Below, in pieces: positions 42,516-52,775 of a stretch of DNA of 64,000 bases. A model generated the notes under the pieces. That model made no database searches. It was not told where the DNA came from and was given only the letters and a program-made list of their open reading frames with translations. Source of the DNA: Chara braunii. Lineage: Eukaryota > Streptophyta > Charophyceae > Charales > Characeae. The stretch spans positions 1,634,662 to 1,698,661 of the forward strand of contig BFEA01000221.1 of NCBI GenBank assembly GCA_003427395.1, read 5' to 3'. The translations under genes were made by a program, and so were the position numbers. Each line of letters opens with the position of its first letter. Within the stretch, counting starts at the first letter, position 1.

Positions 42516-44570
42516 ATGAGCGGCGTTGAGGTCGCTGCGGCGCTGCCGCATGAATGTGGAGATGGCGGCAAAGATCGGCAAAATCTGGGGACAGAGGAAG
42601 AAGTGGTGGAAGGAATGGAAGAAGCCACTGCTACAGCCGTTGAGGCGAGCGCAGAGGAGACGACGTCCGCGACGAAACAAGGGAAAGTTTTGTTGCCTCT
42701 TGGCGTTGGGAAGGATCACTTCAAAGAGGCCACGACGGCTATGGCGCCCGGATTGATTGCTGTTCAACCCGGGGGATCGGCAGTGGCAGTAGCGATAGGC
42801 GCCGGCCTGCGAATCTTTGACATCGCAAAAGGGCAAGCGGTCACTCTGCTCGACGAGCAGGGAAGGCCAGACAGGCATGGAGACTCTATCAGGGCATGTG
42901 CTTTCCATCCCAGTGGACGGTTCTTTGCTTCCGGAGGGGACGATAAGTTGCTGAAGCTCTGGGACACTGCCACGTGGCAATGCCGCCGCAATATCCGTCA
43001 TCCGAAGAAAATCAGCGCTCTAACTTTCAGCGCAGACGGTTGTTGGGTGATAACAGCGGACAAGTTTGGAGTTGTACACGTGGCCGCCGCTCATGATGCC
43101 ACAACAGTAGAGCTTTGTGGCGCGTCCGCTGATGAGCATGCCGATGGAGAGAAGACCGATGTCGATCAACCGACGCAACTGCTGGCGCATTACAGCAGCA
43201 TTATCACGAGCGTAGCTGTCTCGGACGATGGCCGATTTGTAGCAAGTGCAGATAGAGATTTCAAGGTTAGGGTTAGTGTATTTCCTCGGCAGCCAAAAAG
43301 GGGCGCGCACGAGATTCAGAGCTTCTGCCTCGGTCACACACAGTTCGTGACCTGTGTGGCATTTGTGTGCGACAAGCGGTCTACCACCACGGAGATAGAT
43401 GCGTCTGGGAATCCAGACTCGACGACGAGTCCTCCACCTAGCCTGGGTGCTCTTCTCGTATCTGGAGGGGGGGACGGGACAGTGAGACTCTGGGACCACC
43501 AATCAGGGGTGCTTCTGGACACTCTTTGCCTAGATGATCACTATGCCGACCAGTGCGGGGAAGGGGAGAGGAAACAACACGGCGGCGGCGATGGTGGGCG
43601 CTTGTCACCGTCGACTTGCGCGGCAGAAGCTCAAGAAGACGAGCACGAGGAGGAAGGAGGAGGAGGAGGAGAAGAAGAAAACGGGCAGAAGCGATATGGC
43701 GGACGCATTGCTCAGGGAGTACGCGGACCGAGAGCTGTGATCGCGATGGCCGTTGGCCAGGATGGCCGTTCCATCGCTGTGGTATTGGAAAGTGTAGAAG
43801 CGATCGCATTGTTGAAGTGCGATTTCCTTAGGCAGAAGCTTGAGGTCATACAATGGGTATCTGTGAAGGGCAACTCTGCCCCCACCAGTTTGTGCTGGGA
43901 TCCGTGCAGTCGCGGTCGTCTGTGGGCTGTATCGGGAGCTGTGGAGGCACATGAGAGTGGAGATGCAGAGATGACACCTGAGAGCATTACAGCACTGGAG
44001 GACTGGGCGGCGGCAGTGTCAGCAGCAGCTGCTGTACGCCTCGTAATAGTCGATCAGAAGAAGAAAGTATCTGCGCAAACCCGTCAGGGGTGTCATCCCC
44101 TTCTTAGCAGCGCTGCCACAACAGCAACTGCTGCAGGTGCAGCAGCCAAAGGAGGAGGAAGAGGAGGAGGAGAAGGAGAAGGAGAAGAAGGGGTATCAGT
44201 GCCGGAAGTGTCATCTTATCATCGTCGTTCTCTAACAAAAGAAGCTGCAGGAGAAATTTCTGCTGGGGGTGATGGAGAGGGAGGGGGGACGGAACAACAG
44301 CACGGGATTAAGGGATTGGACGAGACCCTATATGTTGTCGTGGACGCCTGGAAATTGCCGAACGGGAAGGAGACGAAGGCAGTGCTGGAAGGAAAGAGCA
44401 TAGATCCGGCAGCAGCAGCTCTAAGTGTCGAGAGAGCAGCGCAAGCAATGAAAAGCATTATGTGTAAAAGAACGTACACGGAAGAAGAGAGAGAAAAGAG
44501 AAAGAGAATGAGAAACGATAAGAAAGTGGGGACGAATAGAGGCGGTGAACGAAGCAGGAGAAATTTATGA
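42516..44570 (+). CDS. TRM82: tRNA (guanine-N7) methyltransferase non-catalytic subunit, WDR4/Trm82 type
   Basis: 684 codons in one apparently intronless frame. WD40 repeats are visible: GDSIRACAFHPSGRFFASGG to LKLWD (residues 122-150), KISALTFSADGCWVITADK (165-183) and AHYSSIITSVAVSDDGRFVASADRDFKVRVS (224-254). After these come IQSFCLGHTQFVT (267-279) and LLVSGGGDGTVRLWD (313-327). The combination ADK-G-V, LAHYS, ADRD-K-RVS and SFCLGHT is diagnostic of WDR4/Trm82. This is the WD40 partner of the METTL1/Trm8 enzyme that makes m7G46 in the variable loop of tRNAs. The protein is longer than human WDR4 (about 410 residues) because of an N-terminal extension and acidic Gly/Glu insertions (about residues 350-400 and 540-570). 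The C-terminus is basic (KRKRMRNDKK). The start chosen is the first ATG after the microsatellite. A homolog of the catalytic partner is not in the window. Confidence 0.85.
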   Translation: MSGVEVAAALPHECGDGGKDRQNLGTEEEVVEGMEEATATAVEASAEETTSATKQGKVLLPLGVGKDHFKEATTAMAPGLIAVQPGGSAVAVAIGAGLRIFDIAKGQAVTLLDEQGRPDRHGDSIRACAFHPSGRFFASGGDDKLLKLWDTATWQCRRNIRHPKKISALTFSADGCWVITADKFGVVHVAAAHDATTVELCGASADEHADGEKTDVDQPTQLLAHYSSIITSVAVSDDGRFVASADRDFKVRVSVFPRQPKRGAHEIQSFCLGHTQFVTCVAFVCDKRSTTTEIDASGNPDSTTSPPPSLGALLVSGGGDGTVRLWDHQSGVLLDTLCLDDHYADQCGEGERKQHGGGDGGRLSPSTCAAEAQEDEHEEEGGGGGEEENGQKRYGGRIAQGVRGPRAVIAMAVGQDGRSIAVVLESVEAIALLKCDFLRQKLEVIQWVSVKGNSAPTSLCWDPCSRGRLWAVSGAVEAHESGDAEMTPESITALEDWAAAVSAAAAVRLVIVDQKKKVSAQTRQGCHPLLSSAATTATAAGAAAKGGGRGGGEGEGEEGVSVPEVSSYHRRSLTKEAAGEISAGGDGEGGGTEQQHGIKGLDETLYVVVDAWKLPNGKETKAVLEGKSIDPAAAALSVERAAQAMKSIMCKRTYTEEEREKRKRMRNDKKVGTNRGGERSRRNL

Positions 44571-44626
44571 TGATGTCCAGGGGGTTTCATAAACCCCTCG
44601 TGTTATTCGTTGAAAAACACATACAG

Positions 44627-44705
44627 GTGAAGGGAGGTGAAGGGAGGTGAAGGGAGGTGAAGGGAGGTGAAGGGAGGTGAAAGGAGGTGAAGGGAGGTGA
44701 AATGA
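44627..44705 (+). repeat. 10 bp tandem repeat GGTGAAGGGA
   Basis: About seven to eight units lie in the presumed 3' region of the WDR4-like gene. C-rich (44,887-44,905) and A-rich (44,982-44,998) runs follow, and no gene to 45,295. Confidence 0.95.
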
Positions 44706-45295
44706 GGAAAGATAACCTGGCTTTGGTGGTGGTAGTTGTGGTTGTGATGATAAACAAACATGGCAGAGGCCCCAGGAGAATCGCATGATGCCATGTGTCT
44801 TTTAAGGGGGGAGCGGGGGGTGCAAGGACTCCCTTCTCCTGGCTCATTCTGCATTCCATGGCTTGCAAACCCAACACAACCTTTCTCCCCCCCCCCTCCC
44901 CCCCAACCTCACTTATAACCAAACACCTGCGAGGAAAAAATCTAGATGAAAGAAGAGCCAGAAATGTCAGGAATTGTTACCAAAAAAAAAAAAAAAAAGG
45001 CAAATGGAAAAGCGAGGGTTTTCAGGAGCTTGTCACATTCCTTGAGGAAAAAGTATTGTCGACAGCCTTGGCACCCGAATAATACCCGTGGGATGTTTTC
45101 CCTCCCTTTCCCCTAATAAGACTGTTTCTTGCTCCCATCGCTTGATGTTGGAGAGCTGCAAAAGCTTTTAAGTCTCAAGTTTCCTCGTGAGGCTTGCCAG
45201 CAAATTAACCATCGAAGAATTGTCTGACCCATTTTTTACACAATCATCTGGCATTACTAGTATATAAGTAAACATAAGAATTGTCTCACCTTCGG

Positions 45296-45722
45296 GGGCG
45301 CAATATAATGGTTGTGATGGCATCAGCTTTCGCCGCAGGTTGCAAAGGTCATGTGCGTCTTCACACACCCACCCGAGGTACAGGAGAGGTTCAAAAAATC
45401 GGTTCTTGAGCAACAGAGATCACACGGATAAGAGAGGGTAACCAGTTCAACCTATGGTGTTTCGCGAACACTTTCACTAACCTTCACACTCATTCAGGTG
45501 CACATATTTGTGCACGGACGCATGTCTCCAAAATGAAATGTGAGAATTTTCTGACCTTTTGGGGGTTGGGGGGGGGGCACATTCACGTAATGGTTGTGGT
45601 GGCATCGACTTTCTCCACAGGTCGTAACGGCCAGGTACGCCTGCCTTAACACACCCGGCAGAGGCACCGGAGGAGTTCCGGAAACAGGTTCTTGAGCAAC
45701 AGAGGTCGCATGGAAGGCGGGA
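45296..45722 (+). repeat. Diverged direct duplication upstream of and into the acetyltransferase gene
   Basis: Segments 45,296-45,425 and about 45,577-45,718 align. Shared blocks are GGGGGCGCA/GGGGGGCAC, TAATGGTTGTG-TGGCATC, GCAGGT/ACAGGT and GGTTCTTGAGCAACAGAG. The second copy contains the acetyltransferase start codon. Confidence 0.75.
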
Positions 45723-46339
45723 AATATCCTCCATCCGCTAGGGCAGAGAGTGTGGAGCTGTTGGGTCTTGAGAATGCCACCCCTCATTATGTACAAGTGC
45801 CTGCGGCAGTCGTGGATTCTCACATCTACTACCGCCCCGCCAACGAGGACGATTTGCCGAGTATTAACGCGCTAGAGCTAGAAAGCTATCCCTCGGATGA
45901 AGCTGCATCCCCTTCCACAATGCATTACCGAATGACTCATGCTCCCTCGTTCTTCCTCGTGGCCGAGCGAATGAGCGCAAATGGAGAGAAGAGGATCGTA
46001 GGTTATGTCTGCAGTACTCTTTCTTTCATTGACAAACTTGGTCACAGCACTATGTTTGTACACGATCCATCGGGTTCCTGTTTGTGCATCCATTCTGTGT
46101 GTGTTGATATGACTGAAAGAAGAAAGGGTATTGGTTCGCGCCTTCTGCAAGCTTACGTGAGATACATTGCAGCTACAGCGGCAGGTCAAGTCAAGACGAT
46201 CCGACTGCTGTGTAAAGAGCAGCTGGTGCCTTTTTATTGCATGGCAGGGTTTTCTGTAGTGGGCCCATCCGATGTTGTCCATGGACGCGACCAATGGATA
46301 GAGTGCATGATGACGATGCCAGAAGATTCAAGTCTATAA
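45710..46339 (+). CDS. AANAT/SNAT-type GNAT N-acetyltransferase
   Basis: 209 codons from ATG 45,710 to TAA. The fold signature runs YRPANEDDLPSINALELESYP (residues 41-61), FFLVAE (81-86) and GYVCSTL (98-104). It continues with LCIHSVCVDMTERRKGIGSRLL (125-146; acetyl-CoA motif A, R-R-K-G-I-G) and FYCMAGFSVVGPSDVVHG (175-192). The E-x-x-Y-P-x-D-E, motif A and GF-x-x-x-GPS-VVHG elements match the non-vertebrate AANAT group. Known members acetylate arylalkylamines such as serotonin or, in yeast Paa1, polyamines. The substrate here is not decidable from sequence. It is a complete domain with no intron. The start lies in a duplicated segment, and an alternative N-terminus from an upstream exon is possible but not needed. 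It lies 1.1 kb downstream of, and in the same orientation as, the WDR4-like gene. Confidence 0.82.
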   Translation: MEGGKYPPSARAESVELLGLENATPHYVQVPAAVVDSHIYYRPANEDDLPSINALELESYPSDEAASPSTMHYRMTHAPSFFLVAERMSANGEKRIVGYVCSTLSFIDKLGHSTMFVHDPSGSCLCIHSVCVDMTERRKGIGSRLLQAYVRYIAATAAGQVKTIRLLCKEQLVPFYCMAGFSVVGPSDVVHGRDQWIECMMTMPEDSSL

Positions 46340-46419
46340 GCTTTGTGGAGGTTGACTCCCTAGCCAGCAATGACCGTGAGGTTCAAGCAACAGGATGCCT
46401 CTACTGCCTGCTCCGAAAT

Positions 46420-46605
46420 AGAGCACACTAGAGCACAATAGAGCACACTAGAACACAGTAGAATAGAATAGAGCAGACTAGAACACAATAGAACAGAATA
46501 GAGCACAATAGAACACAGTAGAACAGAATAGAGCACAATAGAACACAGTAGAACAGAATAGAGCACAATAGAACACAGTAGAACAGAATAGAGCACAATA
46601 GAACG
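46420..46605 (+). repeat. ~30 bp tandem repeat (AGAGCACAATAGAACACAGT...)
   Basis: About six units directly follow the acetyltransferase 3' end. Frames through it give periodic peptides only. 46,606-46,937 has no recognised gene. Confidence 0.95.
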
Positions 46606-46937
46606 CAGGGCCAGCTGGTTGACTGTAGATTGTGAGCAAGGTACAGGAGTTGTGTCGGTTGGGTGGGGGGTGCAGGAAGAGGGAGGGAGGGAGGGGGGTG
46701 CTGCAGGAGGCATGTGGCACGACTCAAGAAAGGTTTACAAAGGCCAAAACAAAGGGGCCATCCCTGTGGGGTTTCTCTATGAAGGGAAGAGGTAGAGTTG
46801 GAGCAGAGTTGAGGCACTCCTGTTTGCAGTGCAGTTTTGCAGAGTGTATGGTTCTAGTTGGGGTCGCCGACAGGCTCAGGGCATTCTCCTTGGAGGATCA
46901 GGGTTTGAGTGAGGCGGGAAGGAGGCAAGGTGAGAGA

Positions 46938-46978
46938 GAGAGACAGAGAGAGAGACAGAGAGAGAGACAGAGAGAGAG

Positions 46979-47039
<61 letters not shown>

Positions 47040-47040
47040 N

Positions 47041-47111
<71 letters not shown>
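46938..47111 (+). repeat. (GA)n microsatellite with ACAGAGAGAG lead-in
   Basis: A long GA tract, interrupted by one N at 47,040. Spurious Arg/Glu and Leu/Ser frames result. Confidence 0.98.
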
Positions 47112-47115
<4 letters not shown>

Positions 47116-47460
47116 CTGGGGTCCTGCGGGGAAGGAAGGGAAAGGAAGGTTTGAAAATCTGGCCTTCAAATTGGAACTCTTTAAAAATCCGACAAGTTGG
47201 GCATGTCATCGCCAAAAGGGTGCTTTTCGTGGACTTACGCTCAAATCCTTTTTTTTTTAAGGGGGCTTATTGAGTAGGTGACACACCACCCTCCTCTCAA
47301 GAAGAAGAGGAGAAGAAGAGAAATCTGATAGGGAGGACAGGAGTGCTCTGAGAGATAAAGCCCATGGCCCACACCATTTTTTTGACCTGCCCCAGGTAGT
47401 TCGGACTTGCAACGTTTTGTTCTCCCAAAAAAAAAGAAAGAAAAAGTTCACAGAATTATT

Positions 47461-47560
47461 GAATTTCATCGTCACTCATCTTGTTCCGTCTGGATTCGAA
47501 CTCTGGTCTGTATTTCAGCAGTTCATGGGTGTACCAACTGAGCTAGGCCCGTTGGTCCCC
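47461..47560 (-). repeat. tRNA-derived SINE copy, antisense
   Basis: The minus strand reads GGGCCTAGCTCAGTTGGTAC, TGAACTGCTGAAATACAG and AGAGTTCGAATCC. This is the best-preserved A and B boxes of the family in the window. A T-run follows at 47,785-47,804. 47,561-48,286 has no recognised gene. Confidence 0.7.
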
Positions 47561-48286
47561 AACAAGCGTTCTCTGAGCATCGGTCCCAAGATCGATGACA
47601 ATACTCGCCAATCAATGGCCACTTGTTCCACGCGCCAATTCAGCAGCAAAGAATTGTCTGAGCGTCGGATCCAAGTTGAGCGGCATTGCATAGTCGACGA
47701 TGGGTGTTGACTGTGAGAAGTCCATGAAAGTTCCATCTTTTCTTTATTTCTTTTATTTTCCAACCATTCAGTGGCACTCACGCTTTTTTTTTTTTTTTTT
47801 TTTTAATCCAGGTGCTTGTAGAGGTTGGAAGCCAGACTGTGATGATAGTCACCGTCCTGTAGTCGGCCATTAGGTTATATCCAGATGGTCGACCGAGGGC
47901 CCCATTCCTTATGGGACTCCCTCCCGCCACCCTCCCGACATCTCAATGGGAGTGACCCGACCGTACAGCGGTTGTAGGCACTGGGGAGTGACTAAGAAAC
48001 ACTGTATTCTCTGTTTTGTTTTTTTCTTCCCATGTGATCGGATGGGACCACAGATCCATTTTGAGCATAGTTGGAATTTGCTTACGATGTTTTGTTTTGT
48101 TTTTTGCTTCATTTATCACCTGTTTTGAGAGGCAAATGGTAATGAAAGCGCGCACGACTTCCGTATATTTGTGCGGTTGGCAGTGCCCACACACCCATCC
48201 ACAGTATATTCATACGTCTGTCTGTCCATTTGTGTTCTTATGGCACATCCAATTTCTTGTCAAATACAATTGTTGCTGTTGCAACA

Positions 48287-48830
48287 AAACCAACTGGCCT
48301 AGCTCAGGGCATACTCGCACTGGGACCCCAAATCCGCAAAATATGTGGATTTGGGAAGGGCCGATTTGAGGTTTTGGGCATGGTTCGGGTCGCACTGATG
48401 TACCTTTTTGGATGGTGGGACAAGGTTGTACCCGTCTGGAGAAATGGGGATTTGGTAATTTGCAGGTCACATAGCGCCGTCCACAAATTGTGCAAGAACT
48501 TACGTTTGTGAATGAAATTTTGCGAATTTTCAATGGACATGCAAAAAATAAATAGGGCATTTGCAGTCACCTCCAGAGGTGACCGCGAATTCCCTTACCC
48601 CGCGGCTTCCCAGGCTGCTGACAAATGAACACACAAATAGTACGTTTGGTACATTTGGCAAATCTGTGTGATCGGCCCTCTAGGGCTTCTGCCCTTTTTC
48701 GGGGGGAATTTGGGGTTATAGGTCCCAGTGCGAGTATGCCCTCGGTTGGTACACCTCTGAACTGTTCAAATGCAGACCTGAGTTCGAACTCCCACAGACG
48801 CAGATGAATAAAATGCTATCATTCTTTTTT
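48287..48830 (+). repeat. tRNA-derived SINE split by a MITE
   Basis: The head ACTGGCCTAGCTCA stops at 48,306. The remainder, GGTTGGTACACC, TGAACTGTTCAAATGCAGAC and GAGTTCGAACTCC, resumes at 48,745 and ends in a T-run at about 48,824-48,847. Confidence 0.8.
48307..48741. mobile_element. 435 bp MITE with 21 bp perfect terminal inverted repeats
   Basis: 48,307-48,327 and 48,721-48,741 are exact reverse complements beginning GGGCATACTCGCACTGGGAC. The flanks are TCA on the left and TCG on the right, a probable 3 bp target duplication with one change. GGG termini and a 3 bp target fit PIF/Harbinger-type MITEs. Confidence 0.85.
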
Positions 48831-49482
48831 TTTTTTTTTTTTTTTTTAAAAAATAGGGCCCAGTGCCCAAGGCTCCAATTATGAAATTGATTACAACACT
48901 TATATGCACGCCTCTTCCCATTAGGGCTGGAAGAGCCTCAGCCACTGCTCCCCTGGAGACAGCTTCCCTGCCTAACACGGATACTGCATTGTGACGGCGC
49001 ATTGATTGCTTCCTCAGTGAAGAAGGATTAACCCCGTTTGTGTGCAGAATCAATCTCTGCCCTACGAAACTCCTCAATTATCCGTACTTCTATCTTCTAC
49101 AAGGTGAGGAGTAGGGGAGATACTAATAAGGCAAAAGGAATGATAACAGGGCGAGAAGGTATAGTAGTTCATTTGTAATTACGACAAGCTTCCCCTAAAC
49201 AGCAGTAGTTAACACAGACACAAACCCTAGGGGAGCACTGTCATTGGAAAAAATTGTAATCTAAACCTAAAGACCATCAAACCAAGTCAAACCCTAGCCC
49301 ATGACGACCAAGGATTGAATATGGCCCTATCAGATGGAGATGGACTGAGATCAAGTGCCATGAGAGAGGAAGAATTCACCAAACTGGCGAGAACCACACC
49401 GATGAGAAAGAGGTGGGGAGGGAGGGAAAGAGAACAAACCAAGAAGTCATCCCTGCCTCCCAAACCCCCTCTCAGCAGCCTC

Positions 49483-50451
49483 TCATCTTCCTCCCGAATC
49501 CCAAGGAAAAAACTCGTCATCTTTCCACCCCTCACCGCATCGCCATATCAGCATAATCTCATGCACGACAAAATTTTCATGCGAGAGGGTGGGAAGAAAC
49601 TGAATAGCCCTCACCATGGTAGCTGGCCCATCGGCAGATCTTGGTTGGACGCCGATTGTATAGAAGGAAGTGGGCAAGCCAATCGTGGTTGAAGATTGTA
49701 TTTCAGATGCCATCGTCAGGATCGCTGTTGTTGTCGTTGGAAAAATAGTTGTAGATGATATCGTGGTTGGCGCTGATGGTGTAGATAGTGTATCAGATAT
49801 CTTGGATGTCATCGTCAGGATCGCTGTTGTTGTCGTTGGAAAGATTGTTGGTGTAGATGATGTCATCGTGGTTGGCGCTGTTGATGTAGAAGGTGTTTCA
49901 GATGTCATCGTCAGAATCACAGTTGTTGTTGTTTGAAGAATTGTCGGTGTTGATGATGCCGTCGTGGTTGGCGCTGTTGATGTAGATGTAGTTGACGAGC
50001 CTATTTCTGATGTTGTCGTGAGTAGCGCTGTTGTTGTCGTGATGACGCTCATCGGTGTTGATTCTGTCGAAGATAACATCATCACTGTTAACCTATCAGC
50101 AGAATTTGTCTCAATTGTTGGAATTGTTGTGTGGATTGTTGATGTAGAATAGGATGTCATTGTCGTGCCCATTGTTAATGCTGTTGGAGTTGTCTTCACG
50201 TTCACTTCTGAAAGTTGCTGCAGACGATTTGTGGCTGCGCTCACAAACACCACCCCAGATGTGCATATTGCCCCCTTATCACACAGATCGCTCCCTCTCT
50301 CGTAAATCGCATACCAATCACCCATCAAGGAGTCCGCGAGCTGCCAGTCAAGGAGATCATCCAGCTGTGGATCAGGCCCTTCATTCTGTCTTAAACCACC
50401 AGCACTTGGCCCAGCTATCGAAGCCGAGCCTCCCAGCCCCCTGCGCGCCAA
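49483..50451 (-). CDS. Thr/Ser-rich repetitive hypothetical protein
   Basis: A 322-codon frame. The N-terminal part (residues 1-80) is non-repetitive (LDDLLDWQLADSLMGDWYAI). Residues about 85-255 are Thr/Ser/Ile-rich with three or more units of the type STSTAPTTTASSTPTI-TTTT-ILTMTSE, mucin-like. Then comes a non-repetitive tail. The repeats are encoded by a minisatellite of about 75-95 bp at 49,690-50,050. No signal peptide is seen. It could be a genuine repetitive surface or regulatory protein exon, or a frame kept open by the minisatellite. I favour neither strongly. The stretch 48,848-49,482 has no other recognised gene. Confidence 0.3.
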   Translation of the reverse strand: MARRGLGGSASIAGPSAGGLRQNEGPDPQLDDLLDWQLADSLMGDWYAIYERGSDLCDKGAICTSGVVFVSAATNRLQQLSEVNVKTTPTALTMGTTMTSYSTSTIHTTIPTIETNSADRLTVMMLSSTESTPMSVITTTTALLTTTSEIGSSTTSTSTAPTTTASSTPTILQTTTTVILTMTSETPSTSTAPTTMTSSTPTIFPTTTTAILTMTSKISDTLSTPSAPTTISSTTIFPTTTTAILTMASEIQSSTTIGLPTSFYTIGVQPRSADGPATMVRAIQFLPTLSHENFVVHEIMLIWRCGEGWKDDEFFPWDSGGR

Positions 50452-51077
50452 GTCCTACCCAACTGCCGTCGGTCTTTTCTGTTTTCATTTTGGCTGTGGC
50501 CTCCAGCCTATGCGGTCTGGTAGGCCGAAGCCCGAATGCCATGGCGCGTTAATGGGAAAGGGCCGCGGCCTATAGCTGGGCCAAGTACTGGTGGTTTAAC
50601 TAGGGCAGGTCAGCTCAATGGATGATGATATCTCAAGGTCGCCGTCCTTTGCTAAAAAAAAAAAAACATAAAAAAAAAGAAAAATAATAAAAAATTGCAA
50701 CAGCAAAGATGTGCTCAAGTCGGAGACAAGGGCGGGAAAAGTGGGGTGAGGGCAGGAAGAATGGGCAAGAAGAGAAAGGGAAAAAAAAGGGAAAGGGGAT
50801 GAAGAGTGGGAAGACTGGGCAAGGAAATAAAAAAAATGGAAAAAAACACCTGCAATTGACCCAAAACAAAATCAAATAAGGGTTTTATTTGAGTCAAAAT
50901 CCCCGAAAGAGAGGCACAGGCACATATTTGTGTAAATCTTGCGTGAAGTCAGGCTACCAGAGTGGCCCCGGACCACTTGGCCGGTCGGGCCAAAAGAAGT
51001 TAAAAGATTACAAATTAAAAGAAAAAAATATTTTAATTTTTATTTAAAATTTTATAAGGAATTTTGATTCGATTTGA
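50452..51077. other. No gene; SINE-tail-like segment and A/G-rich tract
   Basis: GGCAGGTCAGCTCAATGG and GATGATATCTCAAGGTCGCC (about 50,604-50,643, plus strand) match the 3' end of the SINE at 37.5 kb. A-rich and GGGAAAAA-type sequence follows. Confidence 0.45.
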
Positions 51078-51646
51078 CCCTGGGGCCAGGACCCACTAGC
51101 ACCGTATTATACTGTGTACGTACAGTTTCAATCATGTGTGATGGAGTTGGATTACTACACGCCATCGATGGAGAGTCTTGAACAGATTCAGAAAAAGCCA
51201 AAAAGTTTTGGCTGTGTACCCCACGCACCTTTACCATTTGTTCCTTTTTCTTTTATTCCAAAAGTGTTGTGTTTTCCAGACTTTTTTTTTTTTTGGGGGG
51301 GGGCAATATTGTGACCTTGCTACAGTGCTTCGTGCGCACGAAAAGGCTGACAAAAAAAAAAAAAAGTTGTGTGCACTGCCAAATATCATAATGACCTGAC
51401 AGCAGTGACCTTCAGAGGACCCAACCCATTGGCTGAGTGCAGCACACACCCAGAAAAAGGGGCGATGAATTCCATGGCTCACAGCCCATTGGCTGACGGG
51501 AGTGCCCTAAGCTGAATTTTTCTTTCTTTAACTCGCAGTAAGAGAGTTTTTCAAATCTGAAAAAATCCAGAAACCATTTTTCAAATGCCAAAAGGGTGTC
51601 ACACGGCACTGTCCCACAGTATGATACGGCGTTAGTGGGTCCTGGC
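51078..51646. mobile_element. ~570 bp inverted-repeat element, probable MITE
   Basis: About 51,078-51,116 and 51,606-51,646 are inverted copies sharing GGGGCCAGGACCCACTA and a CCGTATTATACTGTG-like block. The interior has GAGTGCAGCACACACCC and a duplicated CCCATTGGCTGA segment. No coding capacity. Confidence 0.65.
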
Positions 51647-51656
51647 CCCTGGGGCG

Positions 51657-52639
51657 AGGTCCCACTAGCAACGGGATAGGATAGAAACGAGTTTGTGGGG
51701 CAGTTGAGTGACCCAAATCCTGCCGTGCACTACTCGTGATCCCACCGTCAGTATTTTACATGTATTACCCGAAAAAGTAAGGAGATCTTCGTTCCCGTCC
51801 TCCTCTCCTTAACACTGGGCATGCCCGTGCAAAGACAGCTTCCCGCCAGAATCTTTTCAATCGGTTGGGGGTGTGGCCAACCCCAAAAGAGGTTGGGGTC
51901 AGCCTTAGCCCACTGGATAGAAGATTTTGAGCATTTTACTTGCTGTTGCGACATTATCTCATTGGGTGGAGCCCTCCTTCAATCACGGAGTATATGGAGG
52001 GTGTTAGGATCACTGCTGTCAGAAGTCGAGTTTATTCCAGAAAATGTGGCACCTCGCCCCTGGGGTAAAAATTGTTCAGTTTATTTTTCTGCATAACATA
52101 GTTAGTTTTTTTCATATTTATTGCATTTTATTTTATTTTATGTTTTTTTGCTGGGACGTTCTTTGGACCTTGCATGGCTGGGCTGCCCGGGCAGACAAGG
52201 TGACTCGGGCGGCCCGGCTGGTCGCCTAGGTGGGGCCGCCCGGGCAAACAAGGTGACCTGGGGGGGCTGGCTGGTAGCCTCGGCGTGAAGCAAATTAGCG
52301 GCAGGTCTATTGCGATTCGCCACGCGAGGACAACAAAAGGGAGGGGAAGTTTTTATGCGGCCTTTGAAAGCAGTACATCCAGCCCTTGCAGCAACATGTA
52401 CTGTTCCACATGGTGTGCCGGAGACATGAATCTTCACCATCAGAATGGCTCCTCATGCCCGGAGCGTGGAAAGTAGGCCATCTGCAACCATACCTTTTTT
52501 GTTCGTTCCCCCCTCTCCCCCCCCAATGCCATTTGCAACCATACCTAGATTAGTAGGTTGTAGTTGAAGCCCTGGTCACAAAGGATGCCCAGACAGATTG
52601 AAATGCAAGTCCATGCCACAAAGGACGCCATAAGGGAAG
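51657..52639. other. No recognised gene
   Basis: A GGGCGGCCCGGCTGGTCGCC / GGGGCTGGCTGGTAGCC duplication occurs at 52,190-52,280. Nothing else is recognised. Confidence 0.5.
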
Positions 52640-52775
52640 GGTGAAGGTAAGTGCAGAAGAGACTCATAAGCGGAGGGTGAAGGTAAGTGCAGAAGAGACT
52701 CATAAGGGGAGGGTTTAGGTAAGTGCAGAAGCGACTCATAAGGGGAGGGTGAAGGTAAGTGCAGAAGAGGCTCAT
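52640..52775 (+). repeat. 36 bp tandem repeat, four units
   Basis: Units of GAAGGTAAGTGCAGAAGAGA-CTCATAAGGGGAGGGT. 52,776-53,535 has no recognised gene. Confidence 0.95.

Noticed and set aside
47461-47560. Genuine tRNA gene with A and B boxes
   Set aside because: No closing acceptor stem or proper anticodon arm; the same sequence recurs many times as a SINE.
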